From contig NZ_PJJO01000046.1 in assembly GCF_002929535.1 (NCBI RefSeq), positions 1 to 64,000 of the forward strand: a DNA stretch of 64,000 nucleotides. Reading direction: 5' to 3'. Positions 27,391 to 36,650 of this stretch are shown here, in pieces; position 1 is the stretch's first letter; each line of letters opens with the position of its first letter. Both the position numbers and the translations under genes were made by a program. The notes beneath the pieces were generated by a model that was given only the letters and a program-made list of their open reading frames with translations, was not told the DNA's origin and made no database searches. The DNA is from Cryobacterium sp. Y11 (GTDB lineage: Bacteria > Actinomycetota > Actinomycetes > Actinomycetales > Microbacteriaceae).

Positions 27391-27419
27391 CAGCTAAGGA
27401 GGAGCGCACCGTTCAACAC
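27375..27419 (-). CDS. leuA leader peptide, 14 aa with four Leu codons
   Basis: GTG-initiated ORF reading MLNGALLLSCRDES then TAA, with codons TTG, CTC, CTC, CTT for leucine. TAGCCT lies 6 nt upstream, a plausible -10 element that would give a leaderless transcript starting at the GTG; no Shine-Dalgarno is evident. Position 66 nt upstream of leuA and a following hairpin make ribosome-mediated attenuation likely, a mechanism known for leucine genes in Actinobacteria. Confidence 0.7.
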
Positions 27420-27486
27420 ATTTTCAGGCTAGCACCGTTTGGCACGGCTGCGACCACGTGGTCTTACGGGCGTCGGCGAACGGATG

Positions 27487-30036
27487 CTAGTGGGCGAGCC
27501 CGCGCGCCAGCGTCACCATTTCCCGCACCGACAGGCTCGGAAGGTAGGCCCGGGCCAGCGCGAGGCCAATCTCGGGCAGGGCTACCGGGTCGGGGAAAGC
27601 CATAAAGACCGGCGCAAACTCCGGCTGGAACTTGCACTTGAACGTTAGGAGCGACCGAAATCCGTACACGGGCTCGAGCGTGCGACCGAGATACTCGAGC
27701 AGTCCGGCGGCAATATCACCCTGCCGCGGGCCGGATGCCGCAGCGAGCGGTGCCACAGACAGGCTGAGAAACTCAATCTGTGGCCGCTCCTGCATCCGCT
27801 GAGCCGTTTGCGCGATCAGAAATTCCATCACACCGTTGATACTGTCGGGTCGGCGCCGCATAAAGTCGAGGGTCCAGCCGATGATTTCGCCGTCCCGACG
27901 GGTGGGCAGCCAGCTGGTCACGGCGTGCACCCGCTCCGAGCTGTCGACGGCGAGCATGAGGCGCACCTCCGGGTCGCGCAGTTCGTCAAGCCCGCCGAGG
28001 GTGAACCCCAGCTCGGGGAGTTCCTTCTCCCGCACCCACTGCTCGGAGATTTCGGAGATTTGGGCTGCCGCCGGGAGCGAGAGTGCCCGATAGCTGGTCC
28101 ATTCGGCTCGCACGCCGGCGCGGTCGGCACGATTGATCGACGAGCGGATGTCCTGCCACTTCTTTCCGGTTGTGCTCCAGCTGCTCGGCCGCAACAGCGT
28201 CTCCTCCCCCACCTGCATGGTCGGCCAGCCCATTTCTGCAAAAACACCTTGCCAGCGCTCGTGCAGGCTGTAGAACACCGGAACCCAACCGTTGTCGTCG
28301 CACATGCGCGCAAAAGACGCGACGGCTTCATCGGCTTCGGAGTGCGGTCCGATCGGCTCGGAGGTCGTGATGGCGATGCCGTTGACCACGCGATAAGCAA
28401 TCGCGGTGCGTCCGCTGTCCGTGAACCAGAGCGAATTACCCGGCCAGGTGGTCATGAAGCCGAGCGATCCGCCGCCGAACGTGCTCAGTACGATGCGCAG
28501 TCTCGCAGACGCGTCGATGCTGGGCCCCGTCGCGGCGCTGCGCAGGCAGACGATTGCGCCGAGGAAGACGACGATCCAGAACAGGGCGCCAACGCTGTCG
28601 TAGAGGGTGGTGGCCAGGGCATCGTTGGGCAGGAAAGAAACCCGTTCGAGCCGCAGAAAACCCACGGGAATGAACCGCTCCGGAACATCCGCTATCAAAT
28701 CGAGCACTGTCACTGCCGGTCGAAAATGGGCGCTGAGCAGCCAGCCCAGGCCGACGTAGGCTGCGGCGAGTCCGGTCAGGCTCCCGAACGTGACGAGCAG
28801 AAATCGACGCTGCCGGCCGGTTCGGGACACGGCGGGAAAGTGGCGCAAATTGGCGAGCACGACCACCGAGACGAGGAGCGGCACGAGCACCGACACCGCA
28901 AGGATGAGGGTGACCTCCCAGTACCGGCCGGACTGCCATTGCCAGACGTAGGGTTGACCGGAGATCGGCAGCAACCCGTAGTACCAGGCGGCGAGCAGCG
29001 CCAGCCCGGTATTGATCGTGACGGCGAGCCAGGCGGCGAACCGGCGGCCGCGGGCCAGCCCGAAGGCAGCAACGACGAGGGTGAGCAATGGGAGCAGGGT
29101 CACCAGCACCGGGCCGGCGCCGCCGATGCGTTCGAGGCTCAGTTCCCGCACGCACTGCCGGGTGATGTCGCCCAGCAGGCATCGGTCGACGACTTCGCCA
29201 ATACGAGGCACGTCCTGGGAGAGCAACATACCGAGCGGTGCCAGCAGCCCGAATCGGGCGCCGGAGAAGATCGTGATGACCGGCCCAATGGCGACCATAC
29301 CCACGACCGCTGCGAGCAGGGTGCGGGTTTCATGATCGGAGCTGCGGCGCCAGGCGCCCAGCTGCCTGGTCGGTCGCCAGCTCCAGCCCACACCAAGCCC
29401 AACCAGCACGGCGAGCAGGCGATATACGTCAGACGGCTGACCGGAATACAGCACCAGCACGAGCACCGTCGACAGGCCGAGCACTCGAATGCGGCGGCGC
29501 CAGAGCGGCCCGGCGAAGAAACTCGCCGCCATCAGGCTGCCGAAGATCGGGGTGAAGGGGTCGATCGCCCAAAGTTCGCTGACTCCGCGCGACCACATCT
29601 CGCCGCCAGCGACGCCGAGGTATTGCGCGCCGATGCCGATGGTGGCTCCGAAAATAGCGGTGAGAAGAAAAGCGATCGCGGTGCGCCGGGTTCCCATCAG
29701 GCGTTCGGCGAAGCCGAGCATGATCAGCGCGCCGCCCAGCGCGAGCAGCAGTTCAGCGCCGTCGTCGACGAAGAACACCGAGGTCAGCGGCGACCACCAG
29801 TGCCCGTGATCAATGACCGATGCGTAGCCGGTGCCGAGCAGCAAACGGATGCCGCGCGCCGGTCCAGAGATCACTCCGGTCGCAAGGCCCACCGCGAGCA
29901 GCACCGCGGCGAAGCAGACAGCGAACGGTCGCTTCCGCGCCCATCGGGAGAACGATCGCAGGGCGGAGCCGGTCGCGCGGTCGCGTCGGGCCGGAAGACC
30001 CGTAGTGGCGTCGGGTTTCACGTCGTTGGTGCTCAC
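27487..30036 (-). CDS. mprF: MprF-like lipid aminoacyltransferase (rhomboid-like TM region + DUF2156)
   Basis: 849 residues from the GTG at 30036 in a GTGA overlap with the upstream esterase. The N-terminal ~500 residues are membrane-spanning: a rhomboid-like six-helix block and further helices. The C-terminal ~330 residues are a DUF2156 (phosphatidylglycerol lysyltransferase C-terminal) domain, with GGGSLGFMTTWPGNSLWFTD and GWTLDFMRRRPDSINGVMEF. The family transfers Lys or Ala from aminoacyl-tRNA to phosphatidylglycerol, lowering surface charge and giving resistance to cationic peptides. Amino-acid specificity cannot be read from the sequence. Confidence 0.85.
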   Translation of the reverse strand: MSTNDVKPDATTGLPARRDRATGSALRSFSRWARKRPFAVCFAAVLLAVGLATGVISGPARGIRLLLGTGYASVIDHGHWWSPLTSVFFVDDGAELLLALGGALIMLGFAERLMGTRRTAIAFLLTAIFGATIGIGAQYLGVAGGEMWSRGVSELWAIDPFTPIFGSLMAASFFAGPLWRRRIRVLGLSTVLVLVLYSGQPSDVYRLLAVLVGLGVGWSWRPTRQLGAWRRSSDHETRTLLAAVVGMVAIGPVITIFSGARFGLLAPLGMLLSQDVPRIGEVVDRCLLGDITRQCVRELSLERIGGAGPVLVTLLPLLTLVVAAFGLARGRRFAAWLAVTINTGLALLAAWYYGLLPISGQPYVWQWQSGRYWEVTLILAVSVLVPLLVSVVVLANLRHFPAVSRTGRQRRFLLVTFGSLTGLAAAYVGLGWLLSAHFRPAVTVLDLIADVPERFIPVGFLRLERVSFLPNDALATTLYDSVGALFWIVVFLGAIVCLRSAATGPSIDASARLRIVLSTFGGGSLGFMTTWPGNSLWFTDSGRTAIAYRVVNGIAITTSEPIGPHSEADEAVASFARMCDDNGWVPVFYSLHERWQGVFAEMGWPTMQVGEETLLRPSSWSTTGKKWQDIRSSINRADRAGVRAEWTSYRALSLPAAAQISEISEQWVREKELPELGFTLGGLDELRDPEVRLMLAVDSSERVHAVTSWLPTRRDGEIIGWTLDFMRRRPDSINGVMEFLIAQTAQRMQERPQIEFLSLSVAPLAAASGPRQGDIAAGLLEYLGRTLEPVYGFRSLLTFKCKFQPEFAPVFMAFPDPVALPEIGLALARAYLPSLSVREMVTLARGLAH

Positions 30037-31376
30037 CGGGTCATCGCAATCACGGTGGGCGCTAGCAGTGCCGTTCGCGCGGCGATGCGCGGCAACGCGG
30101 TGGTCCAGGCGTAGTCGACGGTGTGCCAATCGTGGGCCGTGCCGGGTGACTCGAGCAGGTGAGTCTCGACGCCGGCGCGCTGGGCAGCATCCGCTATCGC
30201 GCGCATGCCAGGCAGAAAACGCATATCGTCGTCGCCGACCACGAAGATGGCGCCGAGCTCGGTATACGGTGCGTGGGCCGCGAGAATTGCAGCCGGCGCA
30301 GCGGCGGCGTAGCGGGATGTGCTGCCGCCGAAACCGGATTTCACGGTGTGCGCCTCATTTCCGTTATTGGGCACGAGCTCTCCCGAAATGTCCAAAACCG
30401 TATTGTATAGATCGGGGTGTGCCGCGCCCAGTTGAATGGCGCACGTGCCCCCCTGGGAGAAACCAGCGATGGTCCAACCGGCGCGCTGGGCGGTGACGTG
30501 CAGGTGCGACCTGATCCACGCCGGAACATCGACGGTGAGGTAGCTGGCCGAGTTGCCGAGCGCAGAATCGACACACATGGGGTTGTTGCCCGGCGCGCCG
30601 AGTTGATCGGGAACGACGACAATCGGGGCAAGACCGGAGTGCGCCAGCGCATAAGTGTCGAGAATGCTCGCCAGACCGCCAGCAGTAAAAATGTCGCTCG
30701 GGCTTCCAGGCTGCCCGGAGAGCATTTCGACCACCGGCAGGGCCGGCGGGTTGGGGCGCTGCGCTGCCCGCGGCAGATAGACCAGCGCGTCGCGGGCGAC
30801 GAAACCCGACACAGTGGCCGGAATGGTGACGGTGCCGACCACACCGGTTTCATTGCCCGCGCTGGTGGTGGCTGAGTCGGGATGCGCGGTGGCAGTCTGG
30901 GCATCGTGGGCCCCCGCAGCCGCGAGGGCCACATCGAGCGGCGGGTAGCTGGCGAGCCCGAGGGCGACGCGCAGGGTGGGAAATTGGCCGACGTCGGCGT
31001 TGATTCCTGCGGCGGCACTGAGCAGACAGAGCCCGATCGCCAAGGCGGCGACGCCGCGCCGCCAGCGTGCCTGGCCGCGCAGGTTCAGGGCGACCACGGC
31101 GAGGCTCGCGCCCAGGGCGGCGGTCCACAGTCGAGTTCCGGTGGAGAGCGACACCCCCCAGGGGTCCCAGACGTCGCTGACGAACCAAACCAGGGTCCAG
31201 CCGCCAGCCGCACCGACGGCGGCGCCGATGACGGTGACCACGGACCGTCGCAGGCTGGCCGGGCCGAGCAGCACGAGGAGCAGTGCGAGGCCGGTAGCCG
31301 CGTAGAGGGTTGCGAGAAGCGGAGCGTCGACGAGGTCGACATCGAGCGCGCTGAAAGCCGACAGCAACGAGTTCAT
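30033..31376 (-). CDS. membrane-anchored esterase, candidate aminoacyl-phospholipid hydrolase
   Basis: 447 residues: about four N-terminal membrane helices (LLATLYAATGLALLLVLLG first), then an extracytoplasmic alpha/beta-hydrolase domain of the D-family esterase type with nucleophile elbow GFSQGGTCAIQLG and a late His in GTAHDWHTVDYAW. ATG 31376 follows GGAGG. Coupled by GTGA overlap to the MprF-like gene. In Corynebacterium an alanyl-phosphatidylglycerol synthase is paired with a hydrolase that removes the modification, which this gene order mirrors. Confidence 0.8.
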   Translation of the reverse strand: MNSLLSAFSALDVDLVDAPLLATLYAATGLALLLVLLGPASLRRSVVTVIGAAVGAAGGWTLVWFVSDVWDPWGVSLSTGTRLWTAALGASLAVVALNLRGQARWRRGVAALAIGLCLLSAAAGINADVGQFPTLRVALGLASYPPLDVALAAAGAHDAQTATAHPDSATTSAGNETGVVGTVTIPATVSGFVARDALVYLPRAAQRPNPPALPVVEMLSGQPGSPSDIFTAGGLASILDTYALAHSGLAPIVVVPDQLGAPGNNPMCVDSALGNSASYLTVDVPAWIRSHLHVTAQRAGWTIAGFSQGGTCAIQLGAAHPDLYNTVLDISGELVPNNGNEAHTVKSGFGGSTSRYAAAAPAAILAAHAPYTELGAIFVVGDDDMRFLPGMRAIADAAQRAGVETHLLESPGTAHDWHTVDYAWTTALPRIAARTALLAPTVIAMTR

Positions 31377-31393
31377 CCAGAGCCTCCGATTTG

Positions 31394-31437
31394 ACTCTGG
31401 CACCGTCAGTACGTTCTCGTGCTGGCGGCACCAGAGT
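31394..31437 (-). promoter_or_regulatory. long imperfect hairpin in the esterase/mprF leader
   Basis: ACTCTGG pairs with CCAGAGT and CGTCAGTACG with CGTGCTGGCG around TTCT, giving a ~20-bp stem. It ends about 17 nt before the esterase ATG, directly upstream of its ribosome-binding site, and 118 nt after the stop of the upstream gene. May be a terminator of that gene or a translational control element. Confidence 0.5.
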
Positions 31438-31554
31438 TACCAGCCCGTACTCGGTCAAGTCATGGCTGGCTGACAGCCCGCACAGCCGGCGAGCGGATGC
31501 CGCCCCGCTCTCCCCGACGAATCGGCCGATTTCAACGGACGCACCAGCATCCAC

Positions 31555-34500
31555 TTAGCGCAGGTCTCGCAGCCGGTCGGTCATGCTGTTCTCATCTCCG
31601 GCTCGTCGCTCATACGTGACGGCGATGATGAGTAGCACAGCACCGACCACGGCCAGGGTGATCCACCAGGGCATCGACTCGATCCCCCGACCGATCTGCA
31701 CCAGGAACACGAGAACGTTCTCAAGGGGAAGCACGACGATACCGATCAGGAACGGGGCCGCGAGCTTGAGGCTTGAGCCGATCAGTATGGCCGCGAGCGC
31801 AATAATGATCACGAGAATCGCCCGCCAGGTCTGGGGGTCGGTGAAGGTGGCCAGGATCGAGGCCAACAGCAGGGTCACGATGCCGGGGGTGAGCAGGGAC
31901 CACGAGCCGGTAAAACCTGCCGGCCAGCTGGTGACGGTGCCTGCGCGCTGGCGTTGCTGGTCGAGCTGCACCTGCGCTTTGTAGCCAGCCACGGCGCCAG
32001 CCGCCAGCAGGAAGATGCCCAGTGGTAACGAGAACCACTCGACTCGCAGATCTCGTGGACTCCACGCCACGATCGCAGTGACGAACGCGACCGCACCGAT
32101 GAACCAGGCCGGTGGCAGGCTGGTCTGGTGGGTGCGCAGCCGCCAGGCGATAACGACGACGGTCACGAGGTAGGCCAGCATGAGGGACCACATCATCCAG
32201 ATCGTGAACCAATCCCGTTCGATCGCGCTCCAGGTCGCCACCGCGATATACAGTGCGCATGGCGCATACAACCAGCGGGTGCGGGCTAACCGTGACATTT
32301 CCGGGGCAACCCTGCAGATGGCGCGCGCGCCAAGAGCTGCCGGCAGCGCGCCCGCCAGACCGATTCCGACGCAGAGCAGCACGAGCGGCACCCCTCCGGT
32401 CATGATCGGGTCGGCGCCGAGGCCGAATCGCACACCTTGGATGGCACCGGCAGCACCGGCGACTATCGCGACGCCCAGGGTCGGTATCTGCAGGACTTGG
32501 AGTAATTGGGCGTGCGCCGAAGAGACCCGGCCGAGCACTACGCCGAGGCCGAGCAGCAGCCAGGCTGCGACGACGAGACCATAGCCACGCCATGGGGCCA
32601 GGGCAGCTCCCGTGCCGGATACCGCCAGAATCGTCAGGATCGGTGCGACGGATGCGACCAGGCCGGTCGCGTAGAGCGGCACGGCACGGAAGCCGCGTGC
32701 CGTGAGGATCAGGCCGACAACCGCGGCGGCGAGGGTGGGAGGGAGCAGGTACGGTTCCAGCGCGCTGATTCCAGCGAGTGCCCACAGACACCACAGTGCG
32801 CCGGTGAATGAGGCGGCGGCGACCCACCACCCGTAGCGGCGCTTCGCCCAGAAGGCCGTGGCCGCGGCGCCGAGTCCGAGGATGACCAGCACAATAAAGG
32901 TGGTCGGCAGCCCCGCGGCGATGCGCACAAGGGCCAGCACGACCGCGATCGCCGCGGTGAGCAGGGTGGAGGCTTCAAGCGCGATCCGGGCGGCCGTGGC
33001 ATCCCGAGCACCAATCCCGCGCTGGCCCAGCGCCCTGCCGATCCCACCGGTACTGGGGAGCACGATTGCGACGATAGTGGCGATCACCGGCAGCGTCACC
33101 GGAGACGCGCTGCCACGAAGCACCTGCGCGCCGAGGCAAATCACCACGACGGCGAGGGACGGAACGAGGAGGCTGGCAGCGATCGTGCGGAGAACAATGC
33201 CCAGGCCTACACGCCGTGTAGAAAGCAGGGTGAGTGCGAGCAGAAAGATCAGGGCGGTCGATAGAGCGGTCCAGCCGCTGCGCTCGAAGAGTACCTGCAC
33301 GACCCCGATCATGAACGGCACCGACGTCACGACCAGAATCGCGTACCACGCCGGCGGCGCAACCCGTCGGAGGAAGGTTGCCGCGATCGCACCGATCGAG
33401 CCGAGCGATGTGGTGAGGCAGAGCCCGGCGATGGTGCCTACGCCCAGTTGGTCGAGCGCAATCGAAAAGATGACCAGCGCGTAGGCGAAACCCGCGCCGA
33501 CGTGCAGAAACCGCATCGTGGGTGGCACTGTCTGCACGATGATCGCGATGGTAGCGACGATCGCGATGCCAGCCCAGACGGTGACACCATCATTGGCCAG
33601 GGAGCAGATGGTGGCCAACAGCACCGCGACATGACTGCCCAGCACGAGCGGGAGCCGCATCGTCAGGGTGGCATTCCGCAGGCGGGGAATAGCGACGAGC
33701 GCCATGCTCGCTGTCACGGCCAAGCTCAAGGCGATCGCGATACGCGCCCAGAGGGGCAAGACGGGCTGACAGGCAAAGGTCAGCCCGGCGAGGGCGGCGA
33801 GCCAGATCGCACTGGAGCCGGTGCGCGCTGTCAACGTGCGGGAATTTGCATCGGGCTGGGAGGCATCCGTTCTGGCGGCGTTACGACGCCGGGTTAGTGC
33901 CGAGAATGCGCCGAGTCCTGCCGACATGGCGCCGAGGCCGAGCACAACGGCGAGAAAGCCGTGCGGGGGTAGGAGGCCGATCGCGCCGCTGCTTGAGCCG
34001 CTCAGCGAGGTGAGCACCGTCACGGCCCCGATAAGCACGGCGAAGAGCACGGGCGAGAGCACGCTCACACCGGCGAGGGCGAAAATGCCACCCAGGAATG
34101 CTCGCCGGTCGAGGGCGCGCGCTCTCGGGGCAAGCGCCTGGAGCACGAGCAGTGCGGCGGCCCCGGTTGCGGGGGCGACGGCCTGATACCACGCGCCCCA
34201 GCCGTGCGCCCCGAGGTCGAAGGCGAACGGCAAGCTCAGCGCGGCGGCCATCGCGGCAGCACCGGTAACGGCGCTCCAAAAGTTCTTGGCGATCTGCCGG
34301 GTCGCGAGCAGGGCGAGCAGTGCAACGCCGGTCAGCACGGCTGTGATCGTCAGCCAGTATTCGGTCGTGGTGCTGAACTCGATGAACCCGACCTGGGCCA
34401 GCACGATGCCGGTCGAGACGATCTGAATCGTGGAAAGCGTCATCCGTTCGAACCGGAGGCGCCCATCAAACCGCTGCGCCAGAGCGGGTGTCGTTCCAAT

Positions 34501-35310
34501 CAGGGCGAGCGCGACAAACGCCACGCCCAGGTGGCCCAGGGTTGCCGAGAGTGTGGTTGCCCCCGCGTAGCCCAGCATCGCAGGAGCGAGAGTGAGACCG
34601 GCCAGAGCGATCCAGAGCCAGCCGCGAATGCGCGCGAGCGTCGACGCGATGACCATGACGCCGCCGCTGACCAGTGTTCCGGCGGCGGCGAGCACCCAGG
34701 GGCTGGCTCCGCTTGGCGCCAGTTCCGAGAACGCATAGACGTCGAGAGCAACGAAGACCATCCCGAGGCCGCCGACGGCTTCGGCTGAGAATTGCAGCGT
34801 GCGGCGGGCAAGGAGCCAGGCGCCGCCGAGAAAGACGATGGTGATCAGCCCAACGATCACGCTGCGCAGGGCGTGATCGGTGAGGTCGGGGTTGAAGAAC
34901 GTGAAAACGACCGCGGAGACGGCGAACAAACCAGCACCCGCGACCGCGAGCACCGACTGCACCGTCGCGCTCGACCGCGGGGCAACCGTGCGTGCTGAAC
35001 TCAGGCTGGCGGCGGGTGCCACGGGCATCCGTTGTGGACTCGGTATCGAATGTGCATCTCGTTCGGCTTTACTCGGAGGAGCGGGGCTCGCCACGCGACT
35101 GAGCACCTCGTGTCGTGCAACCAGCGCCGCCGCGGCAGTCTCCGAGGAAGCCCAGAGTTCGTCTGCCAGAACACCAACCAGTTCGGCGCCACAGTTACGG
35201 CACGGTTCATCTGGCTGCGCGGTGACCCGACAGACCGGACACGACGTGCGGTCGAGGAGATTGCCAATGGCAATATCATTCCACGGCTGCGCCACTCGTG
35301 GCATGCTCAT
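31555..35310 (-). CDS. very large polytopic membrane protein with N-terminal zinc ribbon
   Basis: 1251 residues. A zinc-ribbon at the N-terminus (Cys24, Cys27, Cys37, Cys40 in CPVC...CRNCG), a ~100-residue soluble linker, then more than 30 hydrophobic segments through to the C-terminus. It resembles the actinobacterial proteins labelled SCO7613 C-terminal domain-containing, function unknown to me. The ATG at 35310 overlaps the stop of the XRE-type regulator gene (ATGA), so it is co-translated with a DUF2975 protein and a regulator. Transport or lipid/polymer handling is possible but not shown. Confidence 0.7.
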   Translation of the reverse strand: MSMPRVAQPWNDIAIGNLLDRTSCPVCRVTAQPDEPCRNCGAELVGVLADELWASSETAAAALVARHEVLSRVASPAPPSKAERDAHSIPSPQRMPVAPAASLSSARTVAPRSSATVQSVLAVAGAGLFAVSAVVFTFFNPDLTDHALRSVIVGLITIVFLGGAWLLARRTLQFSAEAVGGLGMVFVALDVYAFSELAPSGASPWVLAAAGTLVSGGVMVIASTLARIRGWLWIALAGLTLAPAMLGYAGATTLSATLGHLGVAFVALALIGTTPALAQRFDGRLRFERMTLSTIQIVSTGIVLAQVGFIEFSTTTEYWLTITAVLTGVALLALLATRQIAKNFWSAVTGAAAMAAALSLPFAFDLGAHGWGAWYQAVAPATGAAALLVLQALAPRARALDRRAFLGGIFALAGVSVLSPVLFAVLIGAVTVLTSLSGSSSGAIGLLPPHGFLAVVLGLGAMSAGLGAFSALTRRRNAARTDASQPDANSRTLTARTGSSAIWLAALAGLTFACQPVLPLWARIAIALSLAVTASMALVAIPRLRNATLTMRLPLVLGSHVAVLLATICSLANDGVTVWAGIAIVATIAIIVQTVPPTMRFLHVGAGFAYALVIFSIALDQLGVGTIAGLCLTTSLGSIGAIAATFLRRVAPPAWYAILVVTSVPFMIGVVQVLFERSGWTALSTALIFLLALTLLSTRRVGLGIVLRTIAASLLVPSLAVVVICLGAQVLRGSASPVTLPVIATIVAIVLPSTGGIGRALGQRGIGARDATAARIALEASTLLTAAIAVVLALVRIAAGLPTTFIVLVILGLGAAATAFWAKRRYGWWVAAASFTGALWCLWALAGISALEPYLLPPTLAAAVVGLILTARGFRAVPLYATGLVASVAPILTILAVSGTGAALAPWRGYGLVVAAWLLLGLGVVLGRVSSAHAQLLQVLQIPTLGVAIVAGAAGAIQGVRFGLGADPIMTGGVPLVLLCVGIGLAGALPAALGARAICRVAPEMSRLARTRWLYAPCALYIAVATWSAIERDWFTIWMMWSLMLAYLVTVVVIAWRLRTHQTSLPPAWFIGAVAFVTAIVAWSPRDLRVEWFSLPLGIFLLAAGAVAGYKAQVQLDQQRQRAGTVTSWPAGFTGSWSLLTPGIVTLLLASILATFTDPQTWRAILVIIIALAAILIGSSLKLAAPFLIGIVVLPLENVLVFLVQIGRGIESMPWWITLAVVGAVLLIIAVTYERRAGDENSMTDRLRDLR

Positions 35311-35546
35311 GCCCCCGTCACCGCATCCGTACCTGTTTCGACGTCTGGCACCCACCTGAAGATGTCGCCAGGCTGGCAGTCGAGCACGCGGCAGATCGCG
35401 TCCAGGGTGGAGAATCGCACAGCTTTCGCCCGCCCATTCTTGAGCACGGATACGTTCGCCGGGGTGATGTCGATCGCGGCGGCGAAATCGGCGACCGACA
35501 TCTTCTTCTTCGCGAGTTCGACGTCGAGGTTGATCACGATGGGCAT
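35307..35546 (-). CDS. XRE/Cro-type helix-turn-helix regulator, 79 aa
   Basis: Small DNA-binding protein with the HTH segment KMSVADFAAAIDITPANVSV followed by LKNGRAKAVRFSTLDAICRV and LDCQPGDIF, as in YozG-like regulators. The start overlaps the stop of the DUF2975 gene in TAATG and the stop overlaps the next start in ATGA. Regulators of this kind are commonly paired with DUF2975 membrane proteins. Likely autoregulates the operon; direct repeats in the promoter are candidate operators. Confidence 0.85.
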   Translation of the reverse strand: MPIVINLDVELAKKKMSVADFAAAIDITPANVSVLKNGRAKAVRFSTLDAICRVLDCQPGDIFRWVPDVETGTDAVTGA

Positions 35547-36022
35547 TAGACCACTTCCGACAGGTCGCGTTCGAGTTCGGAGGCTTTGCGCAGGAGCCCT
35601 CGCATCACCACGATCATCAAGGTGAGTCCCGAGCCGACGACGATTCCGAGCGAGCACAGCATTGTGACTGACGGCGATGCAACACCGGCGACGGCCAAGG
35701 TGATGAACGATCCGAGAATGAGGAGGGTCGCCAGGGCGACTAGGCCGAGGATGATGTTGACATACGTGAACGCATTGTCTCTGAAGAGAATGGATGCCCG
35801 CACCAGGGACAGTAGGCGCCACACGCAGACGAGCGCGACCTGCACGCAGAGTACAAACCCCACGGTGACGACGATCCCCGGCACCTGGAGATAGCCGAGT
35901 TCGGCGGATTTTTCGACCATCTGCTGCGCGACCGCGGGAATAACGAAAATCTGGCACGCCAGAAGCAGTGCGATCAGTACAAAGATGAGCGTTTTCAGGG
36001 TGACGATCGCCGTGCGATGCAT
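35546..36022 (-). CDS. DUF2975 membrane protein
   Basis: 158 residues with four membrane helices (first: LKTLIFVLIALLLACQIFVIP) and the typical DUF2975 layout, ending in a charged tail SELERDLSEVV. ATG 36022 follows AGGACT; the longer frame overlaps the promoter. DUF2975 proteins with a neighbouring YozG-like HTH are widespread in Gram-positives; function unknown, a membrane sensor that controls the HTH partner is one idea. Confidence 0.8.
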   Translation of the reverse strand: MHRTAIVTLKTLIFVLIALLLACQIFVIPAVAQQMVEKSAELGYLQVPGIVVTVGFVLCVQVALVCVWRLLSLVRASILFRDNAFTYVNIILGLVALATLLILGSFITLAVAGVASPSVTMLCSLGIVVGSGLTLMIVVMRGLLRKASELERDLSEVV

Positions 36023-36029
36023 GCGAGTC

Positions 36030-36058
36030 CTATCGATTATCGGTGTGAATCTATCGAT
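36030..36058 (-). promoter_or_regulatory. promoter/operator of the DUF2975 operon
   Basis: Two direct copies of CTATCGAT (36030-36037 and 36051-36058, 21 bp centre to centre, two helical turns) lie between the DUF2975 start and a TATATT -10-like box near 36063-36068 on the minus strand. Position at or just after the transcription start fits repressor binding by the XRE protein of the operon. Confidence 0.5.
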
Positions 36059-36173
36059 AAACAATATACACATGTTCTTTCGGGAAAGGCCACAGCGGCT
36101 CTTTCTTGCCCGCCAGGGTGCACTGGGGCACCGGCTTCAATCGCTCAGGCTTGCCGCACGGCCCGTTTGTCCA

Positions 36174-36503
36174 TCACCATGCTCGCGGACTTCGGCGGCC
36201 AGGTTTAGCCACTGAATATGGCTTATGGGTGTGGGTGAAGCCGCCAATTCCAACGACGAAGCCGAGCGCAAAGAAGACGACTTCTGCGATCAACTGCGGC
36301 GCCGCGGAGTCGGCGCCACTACTGTGCTCGGATCCTGCCTGCGGAAGGAAAATGAGCGCGACGATCCACGAACCAATGAACAGGGCAAGCATCTGTAGGA
36401 GGACTCGCGTTCGACGTTTCTGGAAGCCGTCGTCCAAGACTCCATCGGCAAGTCTCGCTGCAGCATCTCATCGGGACGTGCTATCACGTATCCGATCGGT
36501 CAT
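36174..36503 (-). pseudogene. small two-helix membrane protein gene interrupted by an in-frame stop
   Basis: An ATG at 36503 has an excellent ribosome-binding site (GAGGGAG, 5 nt away) and opens MTDRIRDSTSR, then a TGA at codon 12. The same frame continues without stop for 98 codons (starting DAAARLADG) with two membrane helices (LALFIGSWIVALIFLP and LIAEVVFFALGFVVGIGGF). Reinitiation at the TTG at 36437 could give an 87-residue protein but lacks a suitably spaced ribosome-binding site. A CGA-to-TGA change or a sequencing error explains the pattern. Confidence 0.55.
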
Positions 36504-36650
36504 CGGAACTCCCTCGTTCGTGATGACAGGATAATTTGGACTATATGCACTGGCGAAAAGGCAACACCATCCCCACTTGCTCGCGTACGAGTTTGAACGG
36601 TCGGCGTGCTCCGATCTCTGCCATGGAGACCGTTCGATAAGCGGGCACCC

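Noticed and set aside
27808..30114. 768-codon plus-strand open frame
   Set aside because: Lies fully antisense to the MprF-like gene, is rich in Arg, Glu, Gly and His and has no domain or ribosome-binding site; an artefact of high GC.
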